From Bacteroidia bacterium (GTDB lineage Bacteria > Bacteroidota > Bacteroidia > Flavobacteriales > Schleiferiaceae), in the NCBI GenBank assembly GCA_030424545.1, contig JAUHWL010000004.1, positions 124,001-188,000 on the forward strand: a DNA stretch of 64,000 nt, written 5' to 3'. Below the pieces are notes generated by a model. That model searched no databases and was not told where the DNA came from. It saw nothing but the letters and a program-made list of their open reading frames with translations. The position numbers were made by a program, and so were the translations under genes. Position 1 is the stretch's first letter; the number at the start of each line of letters is the position of its first letter. This document shows, one piece after another, positions 52,341 through 60,925 of the stretch.

Positions 52341-54527
52341 ATGGCCACCAAAAAGCAACATTTTTTTGTTAAGGGAATGACTTGTGCCGCTTGTGCACGA
52401 AATGTAGAAAACATACTAAAATTTCTTGATGGAGTTGATGCTGCGGAGGTTAATTACGCATCTCACCAAGTGCAAGTAGCATTTTCTGACCAAATAAGTT
52501 TTAGCCAATTGCAAGCAGAAGTACAAAGTATTGGCTATGATTTGGTAGAAAACAGATCAAGGGCCGATCAGCAAAATGAGTTTGCTGCGGCTTTAAAAGA
52601 AATTAAAAAAAAGTTAGTTGTAGCGGTAATATTTAGCCTTCCTGTTTTTCTACTCAGCATGGTTTTTACAAATGTCAGCCACAGCAACTTTATAATGTTA
52701 GTGCTTTCCGTACCAGTAATATTTTATAGTGGCGGGCATTTTTACATAAGTGCAGTTAAAAAACTAAGGCATTTGCAATTCAATATGGATACGCTTATCG
52801 CTTTGGGTACAGGTGCTGCATTTCTATTTTCGTTGATTAGCACATTTTTCGAACAATATTTTATATCAATTGGCATAGAAACTCACGTGTATTATGAGAG
52901 TGCTGTTGTCATCATTACCTTAATCTTACTGGGCAACTTTTTAGAAGAACGCGCAAAACACGCAACCGGTGGTGCTATAGATAAGCTGATGGATTTACAA
53001 GCTAAAACGGCTATTAGGGTTATTGGCCAAGATGAAGAAACAGTACCTATTGAAGCGGTTTGTATTGATGATACACTTAAGGTTTTGCCCGGAGCATACA
53101 TCCCGGTAGATGGAGAAGTTAGTGCTGGTTCTGGGTATGTAGATGAAAGCATGATTTCTGGAGAACCACAAGCAATATCTAAAAAACAAGGCGATAAAGT
53201 AATAGGTGGTACAGTAAACCAAAACAGTGTTTTGTATGTAAAGGCGAAAGTGGTTGGCGAGCAAACGGTACTAGAACAAATTATAAAAGCCGTACAAGAA
53301 GCTCAAGGCAGTAAAGCTCCAGCGCAAAAGTTGGCCGATAAAATTTCATCTGTTTTTGTGCCGATTGTAATTGGTATCTCTATTGTTTCAGGTTTAACAT
53401 GGTTTTTCATCGGGCCAGAACCAGCATTTATTCATGCGTTTGTCTCGTCTGTTACGGTATTAATAATAGCATGTCCGTGCGCTTTAGGTCTTGCTACACC
53501 AACAGCCATTACGGTTGGGGTTGGGCTAGCGGCCAAAAACGGTATTCTAATAAAAAATGCCGAAACGCTTGAAAAGTTGCACGAAGTTGATACTCTATTT
53601 ATAGACAAAACAGGAACATTAACCGAAGGAAAACCGAAGGTTACCCAGCATGTTTGGAGTGAAAAGATTACACAAAAACAAAAGGCAGCATTGTTTCAGG
53701 CCGAAAACAATTCAGAACATCCTATTTCTAAAAACATTTGTGCTTTTCTTCAAAAGGAAGACTTACCCAAAGTTGAGCTTGATGATATACTCACCGTAGC
53801 TGGTCAAGGAGTGTCATTTCGCTATCAGGGGGATGAATACTTTGTAGGGAAAACAGAGTGGTTTAACAAAATTGAAAATGGTTTAGCAGCATCTTTAATT
53901 CAATCTTCAGAACGCATAAATACCACGTGGGTTGCGTTTGGTAAAAAAGATGAAATATTAGCTGTTTTTGGCTTGGAAGACCAAATAAAAGAAAACGCTC
54001 AAGAAAGTGTTGCACAATTGCAACGAATGAATCTAAAGGTAATTATGCTTACCGGAGACAATGCTAAAACCGCGCAATATGTAGCCGAAACGTTAAACCT
54101 AAATGGTTTTCATGCCAACCAATCGCCCCAGAACAAAGCTGAGTTGGTTGCAGAGTTTAGTAAGAACGGTAACAAATGCGCCATGGTTGGCGATGGTATA
54201 AACGATGCGCCCGCTTTGGCCAACGCGCATGTTGGTATTGCCATGAGCACTGGCACCGATATTGCCATGGAGAGCGCAGGGCTTACACTTTTACATGGCG
54301 ATATCAATAAAATTGCAAAGGCTATTTCGGTTTCTAAAAGCACCGTAAAAACCATTAAACAAAATCTTTTTTGGGCTTTTATTTACAACATTTTGGCAAT
54401 CCCAATTGCGGCAGGTGTACTATATCCGATAAATGGTTTTTTACTAAACCCAATGATTGCTGGCGGGGCCATGGCGTTTAGTTCTGTAACTGTGGTGTTT
54501 AATAGTTTACGGCTAAAGTTTAAATAG
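52341..54527 (+). CDS. copA: Copper-translocating P1B-type ATPase
   Basis: 728 residues. One N-terminal HMA domain (VKGMTCAACARNVENIL), then eight membrane helices. The ion site is CPC in IIACPCALGLATPTA; the phosphorylated aspartate is in DKTGTLTEGKP; the actuator loop has ESMISGEPQAI and the nucleotide-binding domain has ENNSEHPIS; GDGINDAPALANAHVGIAM closes the P domain. It pumps Cu(I), or Ag(I), out of the cytoplasm at the expense of ATP. The gene is two bases downstream of copZ and both are in one transcription unit. Confidence 0.93.
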   Translation: MATKKQHFFVKGMTCAACARNVENILKFLDGVDAAEVNYASHQVQVAFSDQISFSQLQAEVQSIGYDLVENRSRADQQNEFAAALKEIKKKLVVAVIFSLPVFLLSMVFTNVSHSNFIMLVLSVPVIFYSGGHFYISAVKKLRHLQFNMDTLIALGTGAAFLFSLISTFFEQYFISIGIETHVYYESAVVIITLILLGNFLEERAKHATGGAIDKLMDLQAKTAIRVIGQDEETVPIEAVCIDDTLKVLPGAYIPVDGEVSAGSGYVDESMISGEPQAISKKQGDKVIGGTVNQNSVLYVKAKVVGEQTVLEQIIKAVQEAQGSKAPAQKLADKISSVFVPIVIGISIVSGLTWFFIGPEPAFIHAFVSSVTVLIIACPCALGLATPTAITVGVGLAAKNGILIKNAETLEKLHEVDTLFIDKTGTLTEGKPKVTQHVWSEKITQKQKAALFQAENNSEHPISKNICAFLQKEDLPKVELDDILTVAGQGVSFRYQGDEYFVGKTEWFNKIENGLAASLIQSSERINTTWVAFGKKDEILAVFGLEDQIKENAQESVAQLQRMNLKVIMLTGDNAKTAQYVAETLNLNGFHANQSPQNKAELVAEFSKNGNKCAMVGDGINDAPALANAHVGIAMSTGTDIAMESAGLTLLHGDINKIAKAISVSKSTVKTIKQNLFWAFIYNILAIPIAAGVLYPINGFLLNPMIAGGAMAFSSVTVVFNSLRLKFK

Positions 54528-54584
54528 CATTTTTTAAGAAAAACTTTTAAAACAAATACGTTAAGCATCTATATAAGTTTACAA

Positions 54585-54592
54585 TAAATTTG
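54585..54592 (+). promoter_or_regulatory. Candidate -7 box directly before the FAD oxidoreductase start
   Basis: TAAATTTG matches TAnnTTTG and is followed by only CGCC before the ATG at 54597. The mRNA would be leaderless or have one or two bases of leader. I find no clear -33 element. Confidence 0.4.
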
Positions 54593-54596
54593 CGCC

Positions 54597-55820
54597 ATGC
54601 AAGAAACAGCAATCATTATTGGTGGGGGGGCAGCAGGCATTTTTGCCGCGATAGCTTGTGCCGAGGCTAATCCAAGCCAAAAAGTAATTGTTTTAGAAAA
54701 GGCAAAAACTTTGCTGCAAAAGGTTAAAATTTCAGGTGGTGGCCGTTGTAATGTTACACACGCTTGTTTTGTCCCAAAAGATTTGGTACAGTTTTATCCT
54801 CGTGGCAACAAAGAGTTAATTGGTCCCTTTTCTCGTTTTCAGCCCGCAGACATTATGGAGTGGTTTGCCGATAGAGGTGTAGATTTAAAAATAGAGGCTG
54901 ATAATCGCGTTTTTCCGGAGTCAGACCAATCACAAACCATTATAGATTGTTTGTTGATGATGGCTGAATCTGCGGGCGTAGAAATAAAAAAAGGCGTAGC
55001 CGTATCAGATATTAAAAACGAAGACAAAAAGTGGCAAATAAAAACCCAAGAGGGAGATTATATAGCCAATAAAATTTTGGTTGCAGCAGGTAGTAGTAAA
55101 AAGCTATGGGATATCCTTAAAAAGCTAGGGCACAACATTATAGAGCCAGTTCCATCATTGTTTACGTTTAACATTAAAGATCCACGTATTAAAGGGTTAG
55201 CTGGTATAAGTTTAGATAATGCCGAAGTATCTATCGCCAATTCTCAGTTGGTAGAAAACGGTCCTTTATTAATTACGCATTGGGGTTTAAGTGGCCCTGT
55301 AGTTTTAAAACTCTCTAGCTGGGGCGCACCAGCCTTGGCCGATTGTATGTATTATTTCCCCATACTTATAAATTGGGTTGCAGATTTAGAGCAAGAAGAA
55401 GTGCTGGCAGCATTTACCGAAGAGCGCGTTTCAAATTCTAGAAAACGCATTCAAAATCACACCATGTTTGGCGTGCCTTTGCGGTTGTGGAAAAACTTAG
55501 CCCAACATGTGGGTATAGAAAATACACATAACTGGGGTGATATCTCTAACAAAACCATGCAAGATTTTGCCAATGAAATTACAGGTTCTTTTTTCCAAGT
55601 TTCAGGCAAAAGCAGGTTTAAAGAGGAGTTTGTTACCGCGGGAGGTGTAGATTTAAAAGAAATAAATTTTAAGCGTTTTGAAAGCACAAAGCTGCCTGGT
55701 TTATTTTTAGCAGGAGAAATATTAAATATTGATGCGTTAACCGGTGGGTTTAACTTCCAAGCAGCATGGACGGGCGGTTGGCTGGCTGGCCATGCTTTGG
55801 CAGGGCAAGAAATAGAATAG
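54597..55820 (+). CDS. BaiN-like FAD/NAD(P)-dependent oxidoreductase
   Basis: 407 residues with the dinucleotide-binding start AIIIGGGAAGIFAAIACAEAN. The HI0933/BaiN group is recognised by KISGGGRCNVTHAC and the C-terminal TAGGVDLKEINFKRFESTKLPGLFLAGEILNIDALTGGFNFQAAWTGG pattern, read in short pieces. Members bind FAD and were linked to bile-acid reduction in Clostridium, but most have no known substrate. The stop codon is one base before the START-domain gene, so the two share a transcript. Confidence 0.85.
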   Translation: MQETAIIIGGGAAGIFAAIACAEANPSQKVIVLEKAKTLLQKVKISGGGRCNVTHACFVPKDLVQFYPRGNKELIGPFSRFQPADIMEWFADRGVDLKIEADNRVFPESDQSQTIIDCLLMMAESAGVEIKKGVAVSDIKNEDKKWQIKTQEGDYIANKILVAAGSSKKLWDILKKLGHNIIEPVPSLFTFNIKDPRIKGLAGISLDNAEVSIANSQLVENGPLLITHWGLSGPVVLKLSSWGAPALADCMYYFPILINWVADLEQEEVLAAFTEERVSNSRKRIQNHTMFGVPLRLWKNLAQHVGIENTHNWGDISNKTMQDFANEITGSFFQVSGKSRFKEEFVTAGGVDLKEINFKRFESTKLPGLFLAGEILNIDALTGGFNFQAAWTGGWLAGHALAGQEIE

Positions 55821-55821
55821 C

Positions 55822-56427
55822 ATGACCAAACATACCATTAAGTTTTTAGGCATTTTTCTGTTTTTCTCTTTATTGGTTTTTGCAGGAGAAAGCTGGCAGT
55901 TAAAAAAAGATAAAAAAGGGATAAAAGTTTATGTACGTAGTGTTAATGAAACTAAGGTTAACATGTTTAAAGCTACTGCAACATATAGTTATCCGCCAGA
56001 ATTTGTAGCCAAAGCAGTATTAGACTTAGATAACTATCACAAATGGATTGATGGTATTGCCAAAGGGCAACTGATTGATCAAATAAGCGACACTGAGTTT
56101 GTTTTTCGGCAAGTAGTGCTTTTGCCTTTTCCATATGACAATAGAGAGGTAGTGCAGCGCTCAATCGTATCAAAAAGAAAAAACGGAGAAATATTAATTA
56201 AGATTACAGAGGCTAATAATATTGATGAACCTTTAGGTGGTCATGTGCGCATGGAGGTTTCTCATGGCTATTGGTTGTTAAAGCCTACAAAAACAGGTAC
56301 AGAGGTAACGTATTCTTTTTTAGCAGACCCCGGAGAAAACATACCTTCGTGGCTTATTAATGCATTTATTGTAGACAGTCCGTACAATTCATTATTAGAG
56401 TTAAAGAGCTATCTAGCTGCACAATGA
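55822..56427 (+). CDS. START-like lipid-binding domain protein
   Basis: 201 residues with a signal peptide (HTIKFLGIFLFFSLLVFA). The mature protein has the START fold pattern: WQLKKDKKGIKVYVR, AVLDLDNYHKWIDGIAKGQLI, FPYDNREVVQRSIV, and VTYSFLADPGENIPSWLINAFIVD. The fold forms a hydrophobic pocket for lipids or sterols, but the ligand is unknown. The signal peptide suggests a periplasmic location. It begins one base after the oxidoreductase stop codon. Confidence 0.8.
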   Translation: MTKHTIKFLGIFLFFSLLVFAGESWQLKKDKKGIKVYVRSVNETKVNMFKATATYSYPPEFVAKAVLDLDNYHKWIDGIAKGQLIDQISDTEFVFRQVVLLPFPYDNREVVQRSIVSKRKNGEILIKITEANNIDEPLGGHVRMEVSHGYWLLKPTKTGTEVTYSFLADPGENIPSWLINAFIVDSPYNSLLELKSYLAAQ

Positions 56428-56462
56428 TTGGTTACATTTGTCGCGAATTTTAAAAATTAGCT

Positions 56463-56876
56463 TTGATAATATTAAAATTTATTTACAAAAGTGTTAATTG
56501 GAAGCTAGGAGCAATTGGCGGGGTTTTAATGGGGTCTGTGGCATATTACATAAATAGAAATTCAGGCTTTGATGCGGCCATGGTTCCGGCTTTGAAACAA
56601 TTTTTTTATACGCTGTTGGTAGGGGGCAGTTTGGTAAAGGTTACTCAAAAAATTAGCGTTGCTCTAAAACACAAATACTTATCTATTTTTCTAGCTATTT
56701 TAACTCCTACAGTAATTACGGCTGTATTAATATCAGCCATTCATTTGTTTAAAGGTACACCCAACCCATACGAAACAATTTTTTATACTGTATTAGCTGC
56801 ACCCCCGGGTGTAATTTTAATTGCCATTGTAACGCGGCAGCGCTACGAAAAAAAGCGTAAAAGAAAAACAACATGA
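56463..56876 (+). CDS. Small integral membrane protein, unknown
   Basis: 137 residues from a TTG start at 56463; no better ATG is in frame nearby. Four hydrophobic segments are seen: IGGVLMGSVAYYI, ALKQFFYTLLVGGSLV, LSIFLAILTPTVITAVLISAIHLF and TIFYTVLAAPPGVILIAIVT. The C-terminus is basic (RQRYEKKRKRKTT). I recognise no family. The ATGA overlap with bioY (56873-56876) suggests they act together, perhaps as accessory membrane components, but the protein has no ECF motif. Confidence 0.6.
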   Translation: MIILKFIYKSVNWKLGAIGGVLMGSVAYYINRNSGFDAAMVPALKQFFYTLLVGGSLVKVTQKISVALKHKYLSIFLAILTPTVITAVLISAIHLFKGTPNPYETIFYTVLAAPPGVILIAIVTRQRYEKKRKRKTT

Positions 56877-57388
56877 ATTTTTGGCTCCGTATTGTACTAG
56901 GTACAATAATAATTGCCTTGGCTAGTCCGCATAGTTTTAATATGCCAGGCTATGTTCCTATTACCCTCCAAAGCCTTGCTGTTATTTTAACCCCCATGAT
57001 TTTTGGTTGGCGTAGCGGAGTAATTTCTATCTTCATTTACTTGGTATTAGGCGCAATTGGCTTACCTGTATTTGCAAACTTTTCTAGTGGTTTAGATCCG
57101 TTTTATGGTAAAACAGTTGGGTTTTTACTCGGCTTTTTACCCGCAGGATTTGTAGCCGGGTGGTGGGCAGAAAAGTGTAAAGTACAATATGCGCGCTATT
57201 TTTTCATCTTTATTGGTGCACATTTGGTATTGATGCTTTGTGGTGTTTTTGGCCTACTTGCGCATGGATTAACCTTTAATTCAATCTGGGAAGTTGTACT
57301 CTATCTATTTCCTGGGTTAATGATAAAATCGTTTTTCGGGGCCATTTTGGTTTTAATTGTAAAGATTAAAACTACTGCAAATTCATAA
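56873..57388 (+). CDS. bioY: BioY-type biotin transporter
   Basis: 171 residues with six membrane helices. VPITLQSLAVILTPMIFGWRSGVISIFIYLVLGAIGLPVFANFSSG is the BioY S-component signature, given here in its order of short pieces (VPITLQSLAV, GWRSG, GLPVFANF, GLLxG-like GFLLGFLPAGFV). BioY binds biotin; here no ATPase (BioM) or BioN gene is adjacent, so it works alone or with a shared ECF module elsewhere. Its start overlaps the previous membrane protein gene. Biotin supports AccC, among others. Confidence 0.9.
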   Translation: MNFWLRIVLGTIIIALASPHSFNMPGYVPITLQSLAVILTPMIFGWRSGVISIFIYLVLGAIGLPVFANFSSGLDPFYGKTVGFLLGFLPAGFVAGWWAEKCKVQYARYFFIFIGAHLVLMLCGVFGLLAHGLTFNSIWEVVLYLFPGLMIKSFFGAILVLIVKIKTTANS

Positions 57389-57487
57389 AGCTTAAGCTAC
57401 CAGTTTTAAATGTTTCCCTACGGTAATTCTAAATAATTATTGTGTAGCATCTGTTTATGGGTGAGTTAATTCTTTTATTTTCACCAC

Positions 57488-58039
57488 ATGAAACCATTAG
57501 ATTACACTTCTTCAGACACCACCATTACCGAATTAATGATACCGGCTTACGCCAATTTTGGTGGGAAAATTCACGGAGGTATTTTACTTTCTTTAATGGA
57601 TAAAGTGGCCTATGCCTGTGCCACCAAACATGCCGGAAATTATTGCGTTACCGTTTCGGTAGACGAAGTAGAATTTTTAGAGCCCGTAGATGTGGGCGAT
57701 TTGGTTAGCATGATGGCGCGCGTAAATTATGTGGGCAACTCATCTTTGGTTATTGGCATTAAAGTAACAGCCGAAAACGTAAAAAAGAAACTGGTTAAAC
57801 ACACCAACACGTGTTATTTTACTATGGTTGCCAAAGGCGATGACGACAAACCAGCGCTCGTTCCGCCATTGTTGCTAAAAACTCCGCTTGCGGTAAAACG
57901 TTTTTCTGAAGCACTGTTGCGCAAGGAGTTAAAACGCTACCACAAATCTAAAATGCGAGATGCACAAGATTTAAATGTAGATGCCAACGCCATGGAGCGC
58001 TTAAAAAACGAACGGTGTGTAATCGAGCTTTCTAATTAA
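57488..58039 (+). CDS. Acyl-CoA thioesterase, hotdog fold
   Basis: 183 residues. The conserved segment is MIPAYANFGGKIHGGILLSLMDKVAYACATKHAG, with the hotdog central helix and an Asp for catalysis, followed by VSVDEVEFLEPVDVGDLVSMMARVNYVG. This is the YciA/BFIT-type acyl-CoA hydrolase family. It releases free fatty acids from CoA esters in the cytoplasm. The C-terminal 35 residues extend beyond the core and are basic. Its stop overlaps the stop of the convergent small gene in TTAA (58036-58039). Confidence 0.85.
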   Translation: MKPLDYTSSDTTITELMIPAYANFGGKIHGGILLSLMDKVAYACATKHAGNYCVTVSVDEVEFLEPVDVGDLVSMMARVNYVGNSSLVIGIKVTAENVKKKLVKHTNTCYFTMVAKGDDDKPALVPPLLLKTPLAVKRFSEALLRKELKRYHKSKMRDAQDLNVDANAMERLKNERCVIELSN

Positions 58040-58251
58040 TCATGCACCTTAAGTTGATGTGCATAATCTGCCATTCCTTCTTCGGCAACAGACATAATAT
58101 TGTGGTCTTTGGCGGCACGCTTAAATGAGCGTTTGTATTGCTGTTTTGCAATAAAATCTTTGATGTATTTTTTTATTTTTTTCATGCGACCAAGAAAAAT
58201 ATTCATCCATATTTTTATATCGATAAAGATATCGTTTTTGATGAATTGCAT
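58036..58251 (-). CDS. Small basic protein, unknown
   Basis: 71 residues, rich in Lys and aromatic residues (RMKKIKKYIKDFIAKQQYKRSFKRAAKDHN). It starts one base after the preceding gene's stop codon, which supports it as a real gene in the same operon. An internal Met (residue 16) is a possible alternative start. No family is recognised. Confidence 0.5.
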   Translation of the reverse strand: MQFIKNDIFIDIKIWMNIFLGRMKKIKKYIKDFIAKQQYKRSFKRAAKDHNIMSVAEEGMADYAHQLKVHD

Positions 58252-58252
58252 T

Positions 58253-58771
58253 TTAAGCTTCCAACCGTTTTAAAACCATCCGCGCACGCGCTTTAAAAGC
58301 AGCAGAACTGCGTTCGTATTGGTCGGTAATAATTTCGCGCAGCTCATGTTCTATTTCCGGATGAATTTTTGTGAATCGATATAAAATTTCTAAGCAATGA
58401 ACTTTTACCGCAATGCTTTCTTTGGGGTTTATTAGCCAATCGAAAGTTTGTTGCAACAATTGGCCTTTTAAATCGTGGTTTGTAGGCAAGCCGTGCAAAG
58501 AGAATAGGCGCGTGGTAAAACGCTTTTCTGCATCGGTTTTGGCATTTAGCGCATGGGCGATGATGGTTTTGTGCCATGGATAAAAAACAGTGGCATCAAC
58601 ATCGCTAGCCTGCTGCAAAAGCCACGCACTTCGGTTTCTTTCTTTGGTGGTTCCTGAGGTAAAAAAGGCAAACACATTGCTTAATTCTTCTGTGTTTTTG
58701 GTTAAATATTCGGCAGCCGCCAGAAATTCTTCTTTGCTTGGCCGCTGCATGATGTAGTGTAAGTCGAGCAT
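58253..58771 (-). CDS. Helical-repeat protein, unknown (HEAT-like)
   Basis: 172 residues, all predicted helical. Segments such as FLAAAEYLTKNTEELSNVFAFF, NRSAWLLQQASDVDATVF and SIAVKVHCLEILYRFTKIHPEIEHELREII suggest a short HEAT/ARM-like repeat array. I recognise no named family. It begins three bases after the stop of the secreted protein gene and is followed one base later by the small basic gene, so three genes form a leftward operon. Met8 (58750) is an alternative start. Confidence 0.62.
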   Translation of the reverse strand: MLDLHYIMQRPSKEEFLAAAEYLTKNTEELSNVFAFFTSGTTKERNRSAWLLQQASDVDATVFYPWHKTIIAHALNAKTDAEKRFTTRLFSLHGLPTNHDLKGQLLQQTFDWLINPKESIAVKVHCLEILYRFTKIHPEIEHELREIITDQYERSSAAFKARARMVLKRLEA

Positions 58772-58774
58772 TTT

Positions 58775-59563
58775 TTAATCGTCAAATAGTGTATAGGTCA
58801 AATGGTAGTGTATAAACTTTTTTTTGCTGTATTTATGGAAGTAAATCGCCTTATTTGGATATCCTTTCTTGTTGAATAGTACTCGCGAGTATGAGATAAA
58901 ACTAGTTGAATTGTTTAGTTCGTCCTCAGTTAGCAAGCCACCACATGAGATCATTTTCGATTCATTATAAACTTCATATTTGATGTATTTGTCAATTTGG
59001 TCGATATATACTATCGAATCTTTTCCGATTAAATGATAGATGAATTTATACTGAAGTGTATCATCTTTTCGTGATAATAGAGCAAATTTGTTTATATGGA
59101 CTTGAATAGTGTCAATTATTTGAGGACGATATTCTCCTTTGGATATTCTTGTTTTGCTTCCGAATGTGGTCCAGAAAACACTATCTGCACCTTCGGGTCT
59201 TGTCTGTTTTAAGAGAAAAATATCATGATAATTCATCCCTACGTTTGTCTCTGCGTAAAGTATTGAGTTTTCTACATCATCATAATAGTATCTTCTTATG
59301 AATTGAAACTCCTTGCCTTTGTAACTGCTATCGATATCTCTTTGCCACATTTTTTTTGATTGAAACGAAGTTTCTTGTTGTATTCGACCGTCTTCATAAT
59401 ATTCTTCAATTTTTTTTGTGCCTTCTGCTGAGTCAATAGCAATTGAAGTTATGCTTTTGATATTTTTTAATTTCAAGTAATCACTAGGTATATGAATTAT
59501 TGCATGCTGAGAAATGCTAAATAGTGGAAGCATTGCTAATAGTGTGAGCGTTCTTAATTTCAT
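58775..59563 (-). CDS. Secreted protein, unknown
   Basis: 262 residues with a signal peptide (LRTLTLLAMLPLFSIS). The mature region is rich in Asp, Lys, Tyr and Ser and has YxYDG-like and repeated polar beta motifs (IEEYYEDGRIQQETSFQSKK, FQFIRRYYYDDV), resembling the MORN/antitoxin-like secreted proteins of Bacteroidota loosely. I cannot place it in a family. It is the first gene of the leftward operon with 58253-58771 and 58036-58251. Codon use is more AT-rich than that of the neighbouring mutasome genes. Confidence 0.58.
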   Translation of the reverse strand: MKLRTLTLLAMLPLFSISQHAIIHIPSDYLKLKNIKSITSIAIDSAEGTKKIEEYYEDGRIQQETSFQSKKMWQRDIDSSYKGKEFQFIRRYYYDDVENSILYAETNVGMNYHDIFLLKQTRPEGADSVFWTTFGSKTRISKGEYRPQIIDTIQVHINKFALLSRKDDTLQYKFIYHLIGKDSIVYIDQIDKYIKYEVYNESKMISCGGLLTEDELNNSTSFISYSRVLFNKKGYPNKAIYFHKYSKKKFIHYHLTYTLFDD

Positions 59564-59573
59564 TTTATAGGAG

Positions 59574-59709
59574 ATGTTTTTCAGTATCGAAATTAATCGT
59601 TGCTTTTTTGCTTATCGCGATTCATTTTATTTTAGACAAAGATGAAATATTTTTTAATCCACATTCTAATATTGTTGTCATTCTGTTTATTTTAGCATTA
59701 TTGTTTTAA
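59574..59709 (+). pseudogene. Possible small membrane protein gene broken by a one-base T-run shift
   Basis: An ATG at 59574 is followed by five T residues (59577-59581). Removing one T gives a 44-residue frame, MFSVSKLIVAFLLIAIHFIL, then DKDEIFFNPHSNIVVILFILALLF, ending at the TAA at 59707. It would have two membrane helices. As written, the frame from this ATG stops after 23 codons. It may be a decayed gene, a sequencing error or chance. Confidence 0.35.
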
Positions 59710-59781
59710 AAGTAAATATCGACCGGGCTCTGTTAAATATCACAATTGTGAGAATAAATCTGATTGTTGAACGAGAGTCTA

Positions 59782-59799
59782 TCCCCCTTTGGAGGGGGA
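59782..59799. repeat. GC-rich palindrome, copy 1
   Basis: TCCCCCT and AGGGGGA pair as a 7-bp stem with a TTGG loop. It is the first of four related palindromes in 1.2 kb and is unlike the AT-rich surroundings. Confidence 0.7.
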
Positions 59800-59880
59800 G
59801 ACACAACGCGCACAAGAACATCACGATCTTAAAACGGAAAACAAAGAAAAGTATATAATTTAAATGCTAAGTCCGATTAT

Positions 59881-59910
59881 CCCCCGCTGGCGGGGGTGCA
59901 GGGGGAGGGT
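59881..59910. repeat. GC-rich palindrome, copy 2
   Basis: CCCCCG and CGGGGG (59881-59886 and 59891-59896) form the stem with a CTGG loop, followed by TGCAGGGGGAGGG. This trailing G-rich arm is also seen in copy 4 (TTTGGAGGGG). Confidence 0.7.
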
Positions 59911-59984
59911 AAAACCAAGCATCGAAAAATTTGAAGAATCAGTCTTAAATCTTGATACACACATCTAAAATCTCACATCTAATT

Positions 59985-60791
59985 ATGAGCCACCTAAACA
60001 CAAACATCCGCTACCTGCGTAAGCAGAAAAATCTAACACAAGAACAATTGGCGCAACAAATTGGCATAAAGCGCGCCATGGTGGGGGCGTACGAAGAAGG
60101 TCGTGCAGAGCCCAAATTAACCACGTTGCAGCATTTCTGCCAGTTTTTTAAAATTAGAATGGACCAATTGGTGCTACGCGATTTAACCACCCAAAAGGCC
60201 GAAGCTGAAGCCGATATTGAAGGACAAAAGTTGCGCATTTTACCGGTGATGGTATCTAAAGATGACGACAAAGAACTGGCCACCATGGTGCCTGTAAAAG
60301 CCAGTGCCGGCTATCTAAATGGCTATGGCGATGCCGACTTTGTGGGTGCACTGCCGCGCTTTGCGCTGCCATTCCCAGAGCTGCCGCAAGACAGAACCTA
60401 CCGCATGTTTCAAATTCGTGGCGATAGCATGTTGCCCGTGCCACCGGGGGCGTATATTATTTCAGAATATGTACAAGACTGGCACAACATCCGCAACGAA
60501 GAATGTTACATTTTAATTACCCGCGATGAAGGTGTGGTATACAAACGCGTGATTAACAACATGAACGAAGGGCAGCTTTTGCTAAAAAGCGACAACCCCG
60601 ATTACGAAGCCTACACCGTGCCCGTGGGCCGCATTGTAGAAGTTTGGAAAGCCGTGGGCGTAATTAGTTTTGAATTACCCAACCCCGAGCGCCAGCCCGG
60701 CTTGCCGCAAATAACATCGTTGCTAGCCGAGCTTAAAAAGGATGTGGAAATGCTGAAAAGCCCCCCCGCCCCCCAAAGGGGGGAGTCATAA
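59985..60791 (+). CDS. XRE-family repressor with S24 self-cleavage domain
   Basis: The start at 59985 gives 268 residues; a longer frame begins 11 codons earlier without support. The N-terminal XRE helix-turn-helix is residues 5-62 (NIRYLRKQKNLTQEQLAQQIGIKR). The C-terminal S24/LexA-like peptidase domain has a predicted cleavage bond at Ala108-Gly109 (KASAGYLNG), Ser148 in RGDSMLP, and Lys187 in VVYKRV. This is the LexA/CI mechanism with a XRE DNA-binding domain, so it should repress damage-inducible genes and be cleaved upon RecA activation. The last codons (SPPAPQRGES) come from a GC-rich palindrome. dinB follows. Confidence 0.88.
   Translation: MSHLNTNIRYLRKQKNLTQEQLAQQIGIKRAMVGAYEEGRAEPKLTTLQHFCQFFKIRMDQLVLRDLTTQKAEAEADIEGQKLRILPVMVSKDDDKELATMVPVKASAGYLNGYGDADFVGALPRFALPFPELPQDRTYRMFQIRGDSMLPVPPGAYIISEYVQDWHNIRNEECYILITRDEGVVYKRVINNMNEGQLLLKSDNPDYEAYTVPVGRIVEVWKAVGVISFELPNPERQPGLPQITSLLAELKKDVEMLKSPPAPQRGES
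60761..60785 (+). repeat. GC-rich palindrome, copy 3, in the repressor's last codons
   Basis: CCCCCC and GGGGGG around AAA form a 6-bp stem (60769-60783) preceded by more C residues. The DNA encodes the PAPQRG part of the repressor C-terminus and ends at the stop codon TAA (60789-60791). Confidence 0.7.
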
Positions 60792-60896
60792 AGACTCACT
60801 CATTTTATGTACAGGGCTTTCTCCAACCTTTACATTAATTCAGGCAAAGAGAAAAAGAAATAGTTCAGTTGATTTTAAATAAAGACTTAAAAAGAG

Positions 60897-60924
60897 CCTC
60901 CCCTTTGGGGAGGTTTGGAGGGGC
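60897..60924 (+). repeat. GC-rich palindrome, copy 4, forming the dinB leader
   Basis: CCTCCCC and GGGGAGG pair around TTT (60897-60913), then TTTGGAGGGGCC leads straight to the dinB ATG at 60926. GGAGGGG looks like a ribosome-binding site but is only two bases from the ATG; GGGGAGG, 12 bases away, is an alternative. Confidence 0.65.
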
Positions 60925-60925
60925 C

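Larger units (their letters stand above)
59710..59984. other. Intergenic stretch upstream of the XRE-S24 gene
   Basis: Together with the preceding bases this gap of about 420 bases holds no convincing intact gene. It contains two GC-rich hairpins (59782-59799 and 59881-59896) and ends in low-complexity DNA of the ATCTAAAATCTCACATCTAA type before the repressor start. I see no clear promoter box. Confidence 0.6.

Noticed and set aside
57389-57487. AGCTTAAGCT palindrome as a terminator after bioY
   Set aside because: It has no loop and no following T run, so it does not form a terminator hairpin.
59979-59985. Full operator for the repressor gene
   Set aside because: Only one CTAATTA half is present; the partner half is not found at the expected spacing.
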